DNA from: Luteolibacter sp. SL250
GTDB taxonomy: Bacteria > Verrucomicrobiota > Verrucomicrobiia > Verrucomicrobiales > Akkermansiaceae
NCBI RefSeq assembly: GCF_026625605.1
Contig: NZ_CP113054.1
Location: 1,798,001 to 1,862,000, forward strand
Length of the DNA stretch: 64,000 bases
Direction: 5' to 3'
The notes beneath the pieces are model-generated. The model was not told where the DNA came from, made no database searches, and saw nothing but the letters and a program-made list of their open reading frames with translations. Positions 44,083 to 53,570 of the stretch are shown here, piece by piece. Positions within the stretch are counted from its first letter, which is position 1, and every line of letters starts with the position of its first letter. The translations under genes and the position numbers were made by a program.

Positions 44083-45141
44083 ATGGGACGGGACGACTTT
44101 CTCCGCAGGCTGGGCATCCGCCATCCCATCATCCAGGCGCCGATGGCCGGGGTTTCCACGCCACGGCTGGCGGCGGCCGTTTCGCAGGCGGGCGGGTTGG
44201 GCTCCATCTCCATCGGGGCGGCCACGGTGGATCAGGCGGAGCGGATGATCGCGGAGACGCGTGCGCTGACGGCGCTGCCGTTCAATGTGAATGTCTTCTG
44301 CCATGCTCCGGCCGTGCGCGATGTGGGCCGGGAAAGCGGGTGGCTTGCCCACCTCGCGCCGTTGTTCCGGCAGGTGGATGCGGAGCCTCCCACCGCGCTG
44401 GAGGAGATCTACCGGAGCTTTCTTGCGGATGAAGACATGCTTGGTCTGCTGCTGGCCGCCCGCCCGGCGGTGGTGAGCTTTCATTTCGGCCTGCCGGATG
44501 CGGACTGGATCGGTGCGATGCGTGAGGCGGACATCGTCACCATCGCCACCGCGACGAACCTCCATGAGGCGGAGATGATCGGAGCCGCTGGGGTGGATGC
44601 AATCGTAGCACAAGGGATCGAAGCGGGCGGGCACAGGGGGATGTTCGATCCGGATGCTGATGATGAGCGGCTGGATACGGCGTCGTTGGTGCGGCTCCTG
44701 ATGGAAAACAGCGGGCTGCCGGTCATCGCGGCGGGAGGGATCATGGATGGCCGTGGCATCCGCGCCGCGCTGGATGAGGGAGCCGCCGCCGCGCAGCTCG
44801 GCACGGCATTCATCGCCTGTCCGGAGTCGTCCGCCAGCGCCGCCTACCGTCGGCGGTTGCTGGGGGCGGGGACCGGGGAAACTCTCCTCACCTCCGTCAT
44901 CTCCGGTCGCCCGGCGAGGGGTTTTCCCAATGGATTGACGCGGCATGCGGACATCCCGGCCAGCCCGCCCGTCCCCGCCTATCCGGTGGCGTATGATGCG
45001 GCGAAGCAGCTCCACGCTACGGCGCTCGTCTCCGGCAGCGATAGCTTCGCGGTGCAGTGGGCGGGCACGGGTGCGGCCCATGCACGGGGATTGCCAGCGG
45101 CGGAGCTGATGGCGGCATTGGTACGTGAGCTGGAGGGGTGA
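44083..45141 (+). CDS. Nitronate monooxygenase-like flavoprotein
   Basis: The 352-aa TIM-barrel FMN enzyme has HPIIQAPMAGVSTPRLAAAVSQAG at the N-terminus and a conserved FHFGLP. GVDAIVAQGIEAGGHRG forms the phosphate-binding region and VIAAGGIMDGRGIRAALDEGAAAAQLGTAF the C-terminal FMN loop. It fits the 2-nitropropane dioxygenase / nitronate monooxygenase family, which detoxifies alkyl nitronates. The related enoyl-ACP reductase FabK is less likely given the GGHRG loop. The ATG (MGRDDFLRRLGI) at the start of the barrel was chosen over an upstream one. Confidence 0.85.
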   Translation: MGRDDFLRRLGIRHPIIQAPMAGVSTPRLAAAVSQAGGLGSISIGAATVDQAERMIAETRALTALPFNVNVFCHAPAVRDVGRESGWLAHLAPLFRQVDAEPPTALEEIYRSFLADEDMLGLLLAARPAVVSFHFGLPDADWIGAMREADIVTIATATNLHEAEMIGAAGVDAIVAQGIEAGGHRGMFDPDADDERLDTASLVRLLMENSGLPVIAAGGIMDGRGIRAALDEGAAAAQLGTAFIACPESSASAAYRRRLLGAGTGETLLTSVISGRPARGFPNGLTRHADIPASPPVPAYPVAYDAAKQLHATALVSGSDSFAVQWAGTGAAHARGLPAAELMAALVRELEG

Positions 45142-45461
45142 CGCTGAGACCGCGGAATTCATTCCGCTTGGCTTCGCTGGCTCATTGCTCCGGGGCGGAA
45201 TGAATTCCGCGGTCCCAGTTCTGGATGGGAAAATCCCGCCCGTACTACGCGATCGCGTAATGGGGTTGTGTCCGGAAATGTGCCATCTTCCCGCCGTCCG
45301 AACGAAAGTCCCCCCGCTTCCGGAAAGACACCCCCCAAATACAGCATCCGACTTCCCCCCGAAGCAGCAGCAACGAACCCACCCGTGGCCGGTCCTCCCC
45401 CCGATACCGCCCGCCGGTGGGTTTGCCTTTTCCCGCCCGGCGCGGGTGGAAAGTCATCGCG
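45142..45461. repeat. Intergenic region: family-C twin-hairpin element 2 and a C-rich hairpin
   Basis: 45148-45167 and 45195-45214 are inverted 20-bp arms with the head GCGGAATTCATTCCGC, and the spacer contains GGCTTCGCTGGCT. Further on is C-rich DNA with several runs of five or six C. AACCCACC and GGTGGGTT (about 45376-45424) can form an 8-bp stem, possibly a terminator for the isomerase-like gene that ends at 45462. No gene seen. Confidence 0.7.
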
Positions 45462-46385
45462 TCACAGGGCAAAGACGGCGTCCATCTGACGGGCGATCTC
45501 CTTGAGCCGCGCGAGATCCCCGCCGCCGACCTCCGCGGTGGCCCAGCCGCCGGGCTTCCCGTCCGTGGCGCGGAAATCGATCTCCGCGAGTGCCTTGTTC
45601 AGTTCCGGCCAGTTCTCATCCCCGCCGTCGATGGGGGCCTTGAAGCCGTCGCCGTCCTTTCCGGACTCCTTGGCCAGCTTCAGGCTGTAGCCCTTGATAT
45701 CCAGCTTGATGAGGCGCTTCGCTCCGAGGGCGCGCACCCATTCGGCGGGGGAGGCTCCGTATTTGAGCATGTTCGAGTGGTCGAGGTAGGCACCGAGCCA
45801 CGGGCTGGCGAAGGCATCCACGTAGTCCACGAGCTGCTTCGGCGTGGTGATGAAGTTGTTCCAAACCGTCTCAATGGCGATCTTCACGCCCAGTTCCTCC
45901 GCCAACGGCAGTGCCTTCTTCACCTCCGCGATGGACCGCTCCCACACTTGGTCGAAATTTTCCTTCTCCGGATCCTTCACCGCGCCGGGCACCAGCAGGA
46001 CGGTGTCACCGCCCAGGTGCTTGCTGTCGCGGAGGGCGGTTTTCAGGCCCTCCAGCCCCTTTTCCCGGACGGTGGCATCGGGATCGGAAAGGCGGACATT
46101 CCAGTGGATGCTGTCCACCACGCCGTGGATGGCCAGGCCGTGTTCCTTGGCCAGTGCCTTGATCTCATCCAGATTCAGGTCGGTGGGGCTGTCGGCCTCG
46201 AAGCCGTCGAAGCCCGCGGCCTTGATGTTGGCGATGCGGGTGGCGAGGTTGTCGCCCTTGCTCATGCCCAGCTTCACGGCCTTGCGGTAGGGGGCTGTCC
46301 CGCCGGCGGCGGCGAATGCGGATGGCATGAAAAACGGGACGAGCCCGGCGGCTCCGGTGAGGATGAAAGCGCGGCGTGTGGGCAT
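45462..46385 (-). CDS. Secreted sugar phosphate isomerase/epimerase-like protein
   Basis: The 307-aa protein has a Tat-like signal (TRRAFILTGAAGLVPFFMPSAFA) and a xylose-isomerase-like TIM barrel. Metal-site-type segments are GFDGFEADSP, LLVPGAVKDP, GVKIAIETVWNNF (Glu), GAYLDHSNMLKYG (His) and RLIKLDIKGY. Proteins of this kind in Planctomycetes and Verrucomicrobia are exported and act on sugars of unknown identity. The ATG starts the twin-Arg signal; a longer upstream open frame lacks it. A radical SAM gene lies upstream on the same strand. Confidence 0.88.
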   Translation of the reverse strand: MPTRRAFILTGAAGLVPFFMPSAFAAAGGTAPYRKAVKLGMSKGDNLATRIANIKAAGFDGFEADSPTDLNLDEIKALAKEHGLAIHGVVDSIHWNVRLSDPDATVREKGLEGLKTALRDSKHLGGDTVLLVPGAVKDPEKENFDQVWERSIAEVKKALPLAEELGVKIAIETVWNNFITTPKQLVDYVDAFASPWLGAYLDHSNMLKYGASPAEWVRALGAKRLIKLDIKGYSLKLAKESGKDGDGFKAPIDGGDENWPELNKALAEIDFRATDGKPGGWATAEVGGGDLARLKEIARQMDAVFAL

Positions 46386-46473
46386 GGTTCCAGCTTCTAG
46401 CGGTGGTGGGGGCGGGGAGGCACTCGAAATCGGCTGAAACGGAAGGAAATGATGGTTTTCCATACCTGCCGGC

Positions 46474-47520
46474 TCAGAACAGCTCCCCCTGTCCGGGCAT
46501 GACGCGGCGGAAGGATGCGGTGCTGAGTTGCGGGAAATGGGGATCCAGTCCGTGGCGGCGGCAGAGGGTGTGGAAGACTGCGTTGAGTTGCTTCGACTGT
46601 TCTCCGGTGCCACGGTTGCGGATGCCGGGGGTGGTGGCGTTCACGCTGCCGCCGTGGAACGCGCGGATGCGGCCCAGCACCTTTTCCTTTGCCAGCGGTT
46701 GGTGGCGGTCCAGCCAGCCGGAGAAGACGTCCTTCACCGCGCCGGGCAGGCGCACGACGGAGTAGGCGGCGAATTTCCCGCCATGGTCCGCCACGGCCTT
46801 CAGGATGGCGGGCAGCTCGCTGTCGTTCAGGCCGGGGATCATGGGCGCGGCGCTGACGCCGGCATGGATGCCCGCTTCGGAAAGTTGGCGGATGGTTTCC
46901 AGCCGTGCGCGGGGTGAGGAGGCGCGCGGCTCCAGCACGCGGGCCAGCTTAGGGTCCAGGGTGGTGACGGACAGATAGACGGCCACCGCGTTGTGGCGGG
47001 CCAGCTCCGCCAGGTGGTCGATGTCCCGCGCCACCAGCGCGTTCTTCGTGATGATGGTCACCGGGTTCCGGAAACGGGCCAGCACCTCCAGGCAGCGGCG
47101 GGTGATCTCCAGCCTCCGCTCCACCGGCTGGTAGCAGTCCGTCACGCCGGACATTGCGATTTTCCCCACCTTGTAGGACGGCTTTGCCAGTGCGGCCTCC
47201 AGCAGTTCCGGCGCGTTTTCCTTCACCACGATCTTCGACTCGAACTCCAGTCCGGCGGAGAAACCGAGGTATTCGTGGTAGGTGCGGGCGTAGCAATACG
47301 CGCAGCCGTGCTCACAGCCCCGGTAGGGATTCAGCCCGTAGTCGAAGGACAGATCGTCCGCATCATTCACCGCCAGCACGGACTGGGAGTCATCCCGCAG
47401 GAAGACGGTCTTCAGCGGCCGCGGGTCGTCATCCACCCATGCGTCGTCGTCCACTTCCACGCGCATCGCGGAAAAGCGGTTGGCCGGATCCGCGTCCGCA
47501 CCCCGTCCTTTGGGAATCAT
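46474..47520 (-). CDS. PA0069-family radical SAM protein
   Basis: The 348-aa protein has the cluster-binding motif CEHGCAYCYARTYHEY after NPYRGC. It is followed by a TIM-barrel pattern (GKIAMSGVTDCYQPVERRLEITRRCLEVL, TIITKNALVARDIDHL, AVYLSVTTLDPKLARVLEPRASSP, SAAPMIPGLNDSELPAIL). These match the PA0069 family of 4Fe-4S/SAM enzymes related to spore photoproduct lyase-like proteins; the substrate is unknown. Full length. The start MIPKGRGADADPANRF is typical of the family. Confidence 0.92.
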   Translation of the reverse strand: MIPKGRGADADPANRFSAMRVEVDDDAWVDDDPRPLKTVFLRDDSQSVLAVNDADDLSFDYGLNPYRGCEHGCAYCYARTYHEYLGFSAGLEFESKIVVKENAPELLEAALAKPSYKVGKIAMSGVTDCYQPVERRLEITRRCLEVLARFRNPVTIITKNALVARDIDHLAELARHNAVAVYLSVTTLDPKLARVLEPRASSPRARLETIRQLSEAGIHAGVSAAPMIPGLNDSELPAILKAVADHGGKFAAYSVVRLPGAVKDVFSGWLDRHQPLAKEKVLGRIRAFHGGSVNATTPGIRNRGTGEQSKQLNAVFHTLCRRHGLDPHFPQLSTASFRRVMPGQGELF

Positions 47521-47635
47521 GTGGGAAATCTTTCATAGTGTTCATGTGAACGCAATGAAAAGAGTTTTTCCGTCAAGGTGGGTGAACCGCCAAAGTGACC
47601 TTCCCCCGACTTCCCGGGTTGAACAGGTGGTCCGG

Positions 47636-49282
47636 ATGGCGCATGGTGGACGGATGGATCCAAGCGGCGAACCCGGGCAGAACAAAGACAGCCTCCTACT
47701 GGAACGACTTGAACTTTCACTGCGGGCTTCCAGCGAGGGCTTGTGGGACTGGTCGCTGGATGATGGGTCCATTTACTACTCCCCGAGAGTTCTGGAGCTG
47801 CTGGAGGCGGGGGATGAGACGGATGCGCCGAATGTGTTCCTGCCGCCCCACGGCGCGATCCACGAGGATGATCTGGAGATGTTCGGCCGGGTGGTGGCCC
47901 GGGCGCTGGAACCCCACGGGCCGGACACACTGGCGATTGATGCGAAGGTGAGGACGGTGATGGCGGAGCCGCGCTGGCTGAGGATCCGGGGCACGATCGT
48001 AAGGGACTCACACGGACGGGTGGCGAGGATCGCCGGGTCGATGATCGACATCAGCCTGCGGAAGCGGGCGGAGGCGCAGGTGGAGGAGGAGCGTTTCCTG
48101 CTGCGGCAGCTCATCGACCACATCCCGGTGCAGGTTTATTTCAAGGACAGGGAGTCCCGCTTCGTGCTGGCGAACCAGGGGATGGCGGAGTGGATGGGGC
48201 TGGAGCACCCGGACCAGTTGCTGGGGAAACACGACCGGGATTTCTTCCTGGACCAGCATTCCGGTGAGGCGCAGGAGGATGAGAACCGGATCATGGCGAC
48301 GGATGAACCGGTCACGGAAAAGCTGGAACATGAAACGTGGCAGGAGGGAACCGACGAAACATGGGTGCTGACCTCGAAGTTTCCGTGGAAAGACCGGAAC
48401 GGGAAGCTGAAAGGGACCTTCGGTGTGTCCAACGACGTTACGGAACTGGTGAAAACGCGGCAGGAGGCGGTGGTGATGGCAAAGGAACTCCAGCAACGGA
48501 ACCAGGCCTACGAGGAGGAACTGCAACTGGCGCGGGAGATCCAGCAGGCGCTGGCGGGCGGCGGATTCCCGAAGATCGCCGCAAAGGATGGCTCGTCACT
48601 GGCACTGGGGTCCCGCTACATCCCCATCTCCGGGCTGGCGGGAGATTTCTTCGAGGTCATCCCCATCTCACCGGGGCAGGCGGGCATGTTGATCTGTGAC
48701 GTGATGGGCCATGGCGTGAGGGCGGCGCTGGTGGTGGCCATGTTGCGCGGCCTGCTGGAGAAGCAGCGCGGCCAGGCGGCGGATCCGGGGCTTTTCCTGA
48801 GGGGGTTGAATGACGGCCTCTCCTCCATCCTGGAGCGGGCGGGGACCACCATGTTCGCCACTGCCTTCTATGCCGTGGCGGACCTGGAGGAGGGCACACT
48901 GCGCTACTCCTGTGCGGGGCATCCCGCTCCCATCGCCATCGGCCCGGACGGCATCCGGCAACTGGCGGATGTCCGGGCGGAGAAAGGCCCCGCGCTGGGC
49001 CTCATCCGCGGTGCGGCCTATCCGACGAACGAACTGCCGCTGCACTCCGTGGACCGGTTGGTGATGTTCACGGACGGGGTGCTGGAGGCGGAAAGCCGCA
49101 GCGGCGAGCCGTTTTTCGAGAAGCGGTTGATGGAGATCGTGGGGAAACACGCGGCGGATCCGCTGGACACCCTGCTGGACTCCATCCTCGCCACGGTGCT
49201 GGAGTTTTCCGAGACGATGCAGTTCGACGACGACGTGTGCCTGCTGGCGATGGAACCACATAAGGCCGCCGTGGGGGTGTGA
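47636..49282 (+). CDS. PAS-PAS-SpoIIE serine phosphatase
   Basis: The 548-aa cytoplasmic signalling protein has a first PAS domain (GLWDWSLDDGSIYYSPRVLELL... RIAGSMIDISLRKRAE), a second PAS (QLIDHIPVQVYFKDRESRFV... GTFGVSNDVTELV), a coiled coil (ELQQRNQAYEEELQLAREIQQAL), and a C-terminal PP2C/SpoIIE phosphatase. The phosphatase motifs are SGLAGDFFEV, LICDVMGHGVRAALVVAML and DDDVCLLAM. It likely dephosphorylates an anti-sigma antagonist; no such partner is adjacent. The start is uncertain between ATGs at 47555, 47636 and 47654. Confidence 0.92.
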   Translation: MAHGGRMDPSGEPGQNKDSLLLERLELSLRASSEGLWDWSLDDGSIYYSPRVLELLEAGDETDAPNVFLPPHGAIHEDDLEMFGRVVARALEPHGPDTLAIDAKVRTVMAEPRWLRIRGTIVRDSHGRVARIAGSMIDISLRKRAEAQVEEERFLLRQLIDHIPVQVYFKDRESRFVLANQGMAEWMGLEHPDQLLGKHDRDFFLDQHSGEAQEDENRIMATDEPVTEKLEHETWQEGTDETWVLTSKFPWKDRNGKLKGTFGVSNDVTELVKTRQEAVVMAKELQQRNQAYEEELQLAREIQQALAGGGFPKIAAKDGSSLALGSRYIPISGLAGDFFEVIPISPGQAGMLICDVMGHGVRAALVVAMLRGLLEKQRGQAADPGLFLRGLNDGLSSILERAGTTMFATAFYAVADLEEGTLRYSCAGHPAPIAIGPDGIRQLADVRAEKGPALGLIRGAAYPTNELPLHSVDRLVMFTDGVLEAESRSGEPFFEKRLMEIVGKHAADPLDTLLDSILATVLEFSETMQFDDDVCLLAMEPHKAAVGV

Positions 49283-49318
49283 TGACCCCGGCATGGCGCG
49301 GAAGGGGTAGTCGTTTTC

Positions 49319-49612
49319 TCAGACCTCTCCGATGATCTTTTCCCGCTTCGCCGCGTATTCTTCCTGCGTGATGAGTCCCTGCGCCTTGAGCGTCTCCAGT
49401 TCCTGCAGCTTTGCCAGTGGACCGGTCGATGGCGGCAGTGGCGGAGCCATCGTCACCGCCGGAGGCATGTTTCCGGGTCTGTTCAGCGCGAGGACCACGA
49501 GCACGATCACCGGGATGCCGACCAGGACGGCGAGCACCATCAGGATCATGATCAGCTCAGGCCCTCCGATGGGGCCGAGAAACGCCACTGGAGCATCAAG
49601 GTGATTCATCAT
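49319..49612 (-). CDS. SHOCT-domain membrane protein
   Basis: The 97-aa protein has an N-terminal TM (LIMILMVLAVLVGIPVIVLVVLAL), a Pro-rich linker and a C-terminal SHOCT motif (LAKLQELETLKAQGLITQEEYAAKREKII). SHOCT segments are small helical oligomerisation modules found at the ends of membrane proteins. Function unknown. It is convergent with the phosphatase gene, 36 bp apart. Confidence 0.88.
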   Translation of the reverse strand: MMNHLDAPVAFLGPIGGPELIMILMVLAVLVGIPVIVLVVLALNRPGNMPPAVTMAPPLPPSTGPLAKLQELETLKAQGLITQEEYAAKREKIIGEV

Positions 49613-49730
49613 CCCACGATCTTTACGGAATCAGTGAGAGCATCAATGGAAAAGCGACGTGGGGCGTCTGGTCTGGAGGAGGGATCCGGAAACCGGAGGC
49701 GTCCAGTTGGAGGCATGCAATCCGGAGCCC

Positions 49731-51500
49731 TCACTGTCCGCCGGAGGCGGGTTTGAAAAATCGTTGCGCACCCTTCCGCATGAGCGCGTCCGACATGCAC
49801 GCCTGGTCGATGACATCAGCGCCTTTCCCGCGCCGCCATCCGTGGTAGCTGGCGATGGTTTCAAAAGCGGCGTTGAGTGAGCCTTGCATGGGATTGTGGA
49901 GAAGAAGGGTGACCTCGATGTTCTCCGGCAGTCCTTGGGGGAACAACAGACCGGCCCGCTCCAGCCGCTGCACTCCGGGGCCGAAAGAATTTCCGCCGGA
50001 CAGGGCCAGTCCCATGATCATGGCATGGGGGTGGATCCAGCGGATGCCGGGCAGGTCGGGGCCGTTCGCGGTGTAGCCCGTGCCGGGCATACCCGCCTCC
50101 CCGGCGGACAGACCGAAGATCCCGGCGTTCGTGGCTGGAGCGTCAGGCCACTGTTCCTTCATGTAGGAAATCTGGCGTTGGAGTAGTTCCTGCCGCTGCT
50201 TCGGCCACACGGAGCCGACGATGAGGTCGGGGTCCTTGCGGTCGAAGTCGGGGAAGAACAGGCTCTGGATTTCCATGATGAACTCCACCCCGCGGAAGAC
50301 GTTGCCTGTCGATTCCATACGGCCCTGCGGATGACGGTTTTCGATCATGGCTTCCAGCGCGAGCACCAGCGCGGTTTCTCCGCCCCAGTCGCGCCATTTC
50401 CCCACCAGAGGAGATTTCCCATCCTCCGCCAGGCCGTGGCTGACCCAACCCTCCGCGTCCGTGATCTCATCGAAATCCAACCCGTTGATGCCGGCATCGA
50501 GCGCGTCGGACACATCGATCAGATTGAGAATGGCGGCGGCCAGCCGCAGGGAAATAAGGGCAATGGCGGTATCGACGGTGCTGTACTCCGTGCCGGGGTG
50601 GATCCATGCGGAGCCGTCCTCCCGGCGGACGGTGAAGTGCGGTAGGAAACCCGCCGCCCGAGGCAGTGCCAGCAGCACGGCGGTGGTGTGGCGGATTTCG
50701 TCCGAAACCTTTTCCCTGTCCAGCAGACCCTCCGCAGCGGCGGCGGCGCTGGCCAGCGCGTGCATGCCGGTGGACGCCACGGAGTCGAACACACCGGCAG
50801 GGGCGTGGGCGCGGTCGCGGGTGAGCCCGCTTTCGGCGTCATGGCAGCGGCGGAGCTTGCCGAGGGAGACGCGGAACATCCACTCTTCCGGGGGGATGTC
50901 AGGGCGCTCCACCTCAAATCCCAGGCTGGTCACCTCCACCTCCGCTCCGGGCTCGATGATGAGGTTGATGAATTTCACCCGACCCAGTTCCACCGGCTGC
51001 AGTTCAAAGCGCAGCCTCGGTTGCAGGCCGGGGTTGAGGGGGATCTTCCGCTCCCAGACGGGCTTCCGTTCCAGGTCCGCCAGTTCCAGCCGGACTTCTC
51101 CCGTGCCGCGGATGTTCAGGGTCACCGCGCGGACCGGGGAACGGGTGGCGGGCGGCCCCAGAAGGCCGGTCACATCGGTGAGATCCATCTGCCGGTCATC
51201 CAGCGCCAGTCCGGCGAGAGAATGCCAGACACCGGTCCACTCCGCGCCGGCCTTCACCTTGACCGGACCGCCTTTCGACTCGATCCTTTCTTCGCCCGGA
51301 CCCATCAAGCCGAAGTCGGTGCCGAGATGGGTGAAATTTTCGAAGGGGTTGATGGCCGCGCGCTTCTCCCCGTGGTCCTTCGGAAAGGAAATGGGATAAT
51401 CCATCACCGGCTGCCAGACGATCCCCCCGGCCGCCTGGCAGGAAAGCCAGACCATGAGGAACCACCAGCGCCAAGCCAACATCGCGCGTATTTTCGGCAT
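49731..51500 (-). CDS. Secreted glycoamylase-like (alpha/alpha barrel) protein
   Basis: The 589-aa product has a signal peptide (WRWWFLMVWLSCQAAGG) and an N-terminal beta-rich domain (GEVRLELADLERKPVWERKI). The C-terminal helical domain contains FDSVASTGMHALASAAAAAEGLL, HFTVRREDGSAWIHPGTEYSTVDTAIALISL and TGYTANGPDLPGIRWIHPHAM. These resemble the glycoamylase/DUF3131 family that includes GH144 endo-beta-1,2-glucanases. Substrate unknown. The start is set by the signal peptide; another in-frame ATG lies 6 codons downstream. Confidence 0.75.
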   Translation of the reverse strand: MPKIRAMLAWRWWFLMVWLSCQAAGGIVWQPVMDYPISFPKDHGEKRAAINPFENFTHLGTDFGLMGPGEERIESKGGPVKVKAGAEWTGVWHSLAGLALDDRQMDLTDVTGLLGPPATRSPVRAVTLNIRGTGEVRLELADLERKPVWERKIPLNPGLQPRLRFELQPVELGRVKFINLIIEPGAEVEVTSLGFEVERPDIPPEEWMFRVSLGKLRRCHDAESGLTRDRAHAPAGVFDSVASTGMHALASAAAAAEGLLDREKVSDEIRHTTAVLLALPRAAGFLPHFTVRREDGSAWIHPGTEYSTVDTAIALISLRLAAAILNLIDVSDALDAGINGLDFDEITDAEGWVSHGLAEDGKSPLVGKWRDWGGETALVLALEAMIENRHPQGRMESTGNVFRGVEFIMEIQSLFFPDFDRKDPDLIVGSVWPKQRQELLQRQISYMKEQWPDAPATNAGIFGLSAGEAGMPGTGYTANGPDLPGIRWIHPHAMIMGLALSGGNSFGPGVQRLERAGLLFPQGLPENIEVTLLLHNPMQGSLNAAFETIASYHGWRRGKGADVIDQACMSDALMRKGAQRFFKPASGGQ

Positions 51501-51718
51501 GCGGGCCAGTTGGCGCAAGCAAGCATTCTTCCGGTGATTATTCCTTCCGGTCGATCCGACGGATGCCATGCGTCAGGGCAGGCCCTGCAGGCCACGCGGA
51601 CCGAGCGAAATCACTCCACCGATTCCGACCATAGTTCGGTCATTGAAATCCGGCGGGAAAGGAGTGATGTTGACGATGAGCGGTGGCTCAGAACTTTCCC
51701 GGGTTGCTGCTTGTTGAA

Positions 51719-51751
51719 GAATCCCGCACCGGATCGTCCGGGGCGGGATTC
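51719..51751. terminator. Hairpin 3' of phoD
   Basis: GAATCCCGC / GCGGGATTC form a 9-bp stem about 23 nt after the phoD stop on the minus strand. It lacks a clear T-run on either strand, so it may be a stabiliser rather than a terminator. Confidence 0.4.
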
Positions 51752-51773
51752 GAGCTTTTCCGGATGGTGTGGC

Positions 51774-53363
51774 TCAGGCTTTCTGCATTCCCGGACGGGT
51801 GTTCTCCACGACGAAGGATGCCGGGGTGTGGACAGGGGCACCGGGGCGGGTGATGTAGTCGACTTCCCGGAAGTCGGTGCGCCATTGGTTGGCGTCGATG
51901 GTGCAGCTCACGTAGCCGCGCCGCCTGCTGTAGTAGTTCACCCACGGGTTTTCCGACTTGAGGGACTCGAAGGCTTTGGTGGCGTCCTCTCCGTCGCCGT
52001 TGGAACTGATGGAGGTGCAGACGAACTCCGTGCCGACGACGGCTCCGTTGTTGTCCTCCGGTTGGAGGTTCAGGTCATTCGCCCAGTGGGTGTGGATGTC
52101 GCCGGTGAGGACGATGGGGTTGGTGATCTTCAGGTCGTGGAACGCCTTGAGCAGGGCGCGGCGTTCGAACTCGTAGCCGGACCACAGATCCATGCCGAAT
52201 TTTTCCTCCGGTCCGGGTTGGCGGTCCACGCGGGCCATCATGACCTGCTGGGCCATGACATTCCAGGTGGGGCGGGAGGTGGTGAGTTCGGAGAGCAGCC
52301 ATTCGCGCTGGATGGAGCCGAGCATGGTGCCGTTCGGGTTGAGCATCTCCGCGGTGGGGGCCTTCGAGCCGTCGCCGTTCGGCTGGTCGGTGCGGTACTG
52401 GCGGGTGTCCAGCACGTGGAAGTCCACCAGCTTTCCGTGACGGATGCTGCGGTAGAGCTTCATGCCCGGGCCGTCCGGCATGGAACTCTGGCGGAGCGGC
52501 ATGTGTTCGTAGTAGGCTTGGTAGGCGGCGGCGCGGCGGTTGAGGAATTCCTCATAGGAGGCCGGACCTTTCTCCTCCGGGATGTCACCGGCGTAGTTGT
52601 TGTCGAACTCATGGTCATCCCAGGTGACGGCCCATGGCGCGGCGGCGTGCATCTTCTGCAGAGAAAGGTCCGTCTTGTACTGGGCGTGGCGGTTGCGGTA
52701 CTGCTCCAGGGTCTTGATCTCCGGTCCCACGTGCTCGCGGATCTTTCCGCTTTTGCCGGGTCCTTCATAGATGTAGTCGCCCAGATGCAGGACGAGGTCC
52801 GGGGACTCCGCCAGCATGTGGTCATAGGCGGTGTAGTGGCCCGCCTCGAAGTGCTGGCATGATGCATAGGCGATCTTGAGCGGGGAAGTCTGCGCCGCCG
52901 GCCGGTCCGCGCGTTCCAACGTGCGGGTGCGGCCCTGCGGGCTGACGTCGCCGCCCGCCTTGAAATCATACCAATACCAGCGGTCCGGCTTCAACCCGGC
53001 CACCTCCACGTGGACGGAGTGGGCGAGGTGGGGGATGGCCACGGCCTCGCCCTTTGCCACCACCTTCGTCATCGCCTCGTCCTCACACACACGCCACTGG
53101 ACCTTCACCGGCTCCGCGGGCATGCCGCCACCCTGGAGCGGTTGGGGGGCCAGGCGCGTCCAGAGCACGAATCCCTCAGCGTCCGGATCTCCTGATGCCA
53201 CGCCCAGTGTGAAGGGATAGCCGGAAAAAACGGGCAGGCGTGTGCCGGTGCCCTGCTCGCCGAAAATGCGGCTGGTGCCCATGGCGATGAGGAAGGATGC
53301 GGAGCCGGCGAGATACGCACGGCGGGAAATGGAGTTTGGGTTGAAGTGCGGATGGGGATTCAC
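51774..53363 (-). CDS. phoD: PhoD-type alkaline phosphatase / phosphodiesterase
   Basis: The 529-aa exported enzyme has a twin-Arg signal (SISRRAYLAGSASFLIAM). The N-terminal PhoD domain has FTLGVASGDPDAEGFVLWTRL, YWYDFKAG and SPQGRTRT. The metallophosphatase core follows with YASCQHFEAG, LVLHLGDYIYEG, WAVTWDDHEFDNNYAGD and NPIVLTGDIHTHWANDL. It hydrolyses phosphate mono- and diesters outside the cytoplasm using Fe/Ca. It is divergent from the glycerophosphodiesterase gene and 4.3 kb from another alkaline phosphatase gene, forming a phosphate-scavenging group. Confidence 0.93.
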   Translation of the reverse strand: MNPHPHFNPNSISRRAYLAGSASFLIAMGTSRIFGEQGTGTRLPVFSGYPFTLGVASGDPDAEGFVLWTRLAPQPLQGGGMPAEPVKVQWRVCEDEAMTKVVAKGEAVAIPHLAHSVHVEVAGLKPDRWYWYDFKAGGDVSPQGRTRTLERADRPAAQTSPLKIAYASCQHFEAGHYTAYDHMLAESPDLVLHLGDYIYEGPGKSGKIREHVGPEIKTLEQYRNRHAQYKTDLSLQKMHAAAPWAVTWDDHEFDNNYAGDIPEEKGPASYEEFLNRRAAAYQAYYEHMPLRQSSMPDGPGMKLYRSIRHGKLVDFHVLDTRQYRTDQPNGDGSKAPTAEMLNPNGTMLGSIQREWLLSELTTSRPTWNVMAQQVMMARVDRQPGPEEKFGMDLWSGYEFERRALLKAFHDLKITNPIVLTGDIHTHWANDLNLQPEDNNGAVVGTEFVCTSISSNGDGEDATKAFESLKSENPWVNYYSRRRGYVSCTIDANQWRTDFREVDYITRPGAPVHTPASFVVENTRPGMQKA

Positions 53364-53570
53364 ACCTCGATGAATGCCAGCAAATCCGGGACGGAATCAA
53401 GGCACGTTATGTTCATCGTAAGTTTCTTGACCGGTCGTGGATTTCCGGATTCCGGGATGGTCTTGGGGGGATGGCTCATAAAGTATGGCGGGATCGTCAC
53501 CGCAAAGCGCTGCGGGCGGCGGCGCGTAAAAGGCCCATCATCCGCCACGTATTTTACACGATCCAATTCC

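Noticed and set aside
53364-53570. Pho box upstream of the glycerophosphodiesterase gene
   Set aside because: No convincing direct repeat of a CTGTCAT or CTTAACC type was found; the idea came from gene function only.
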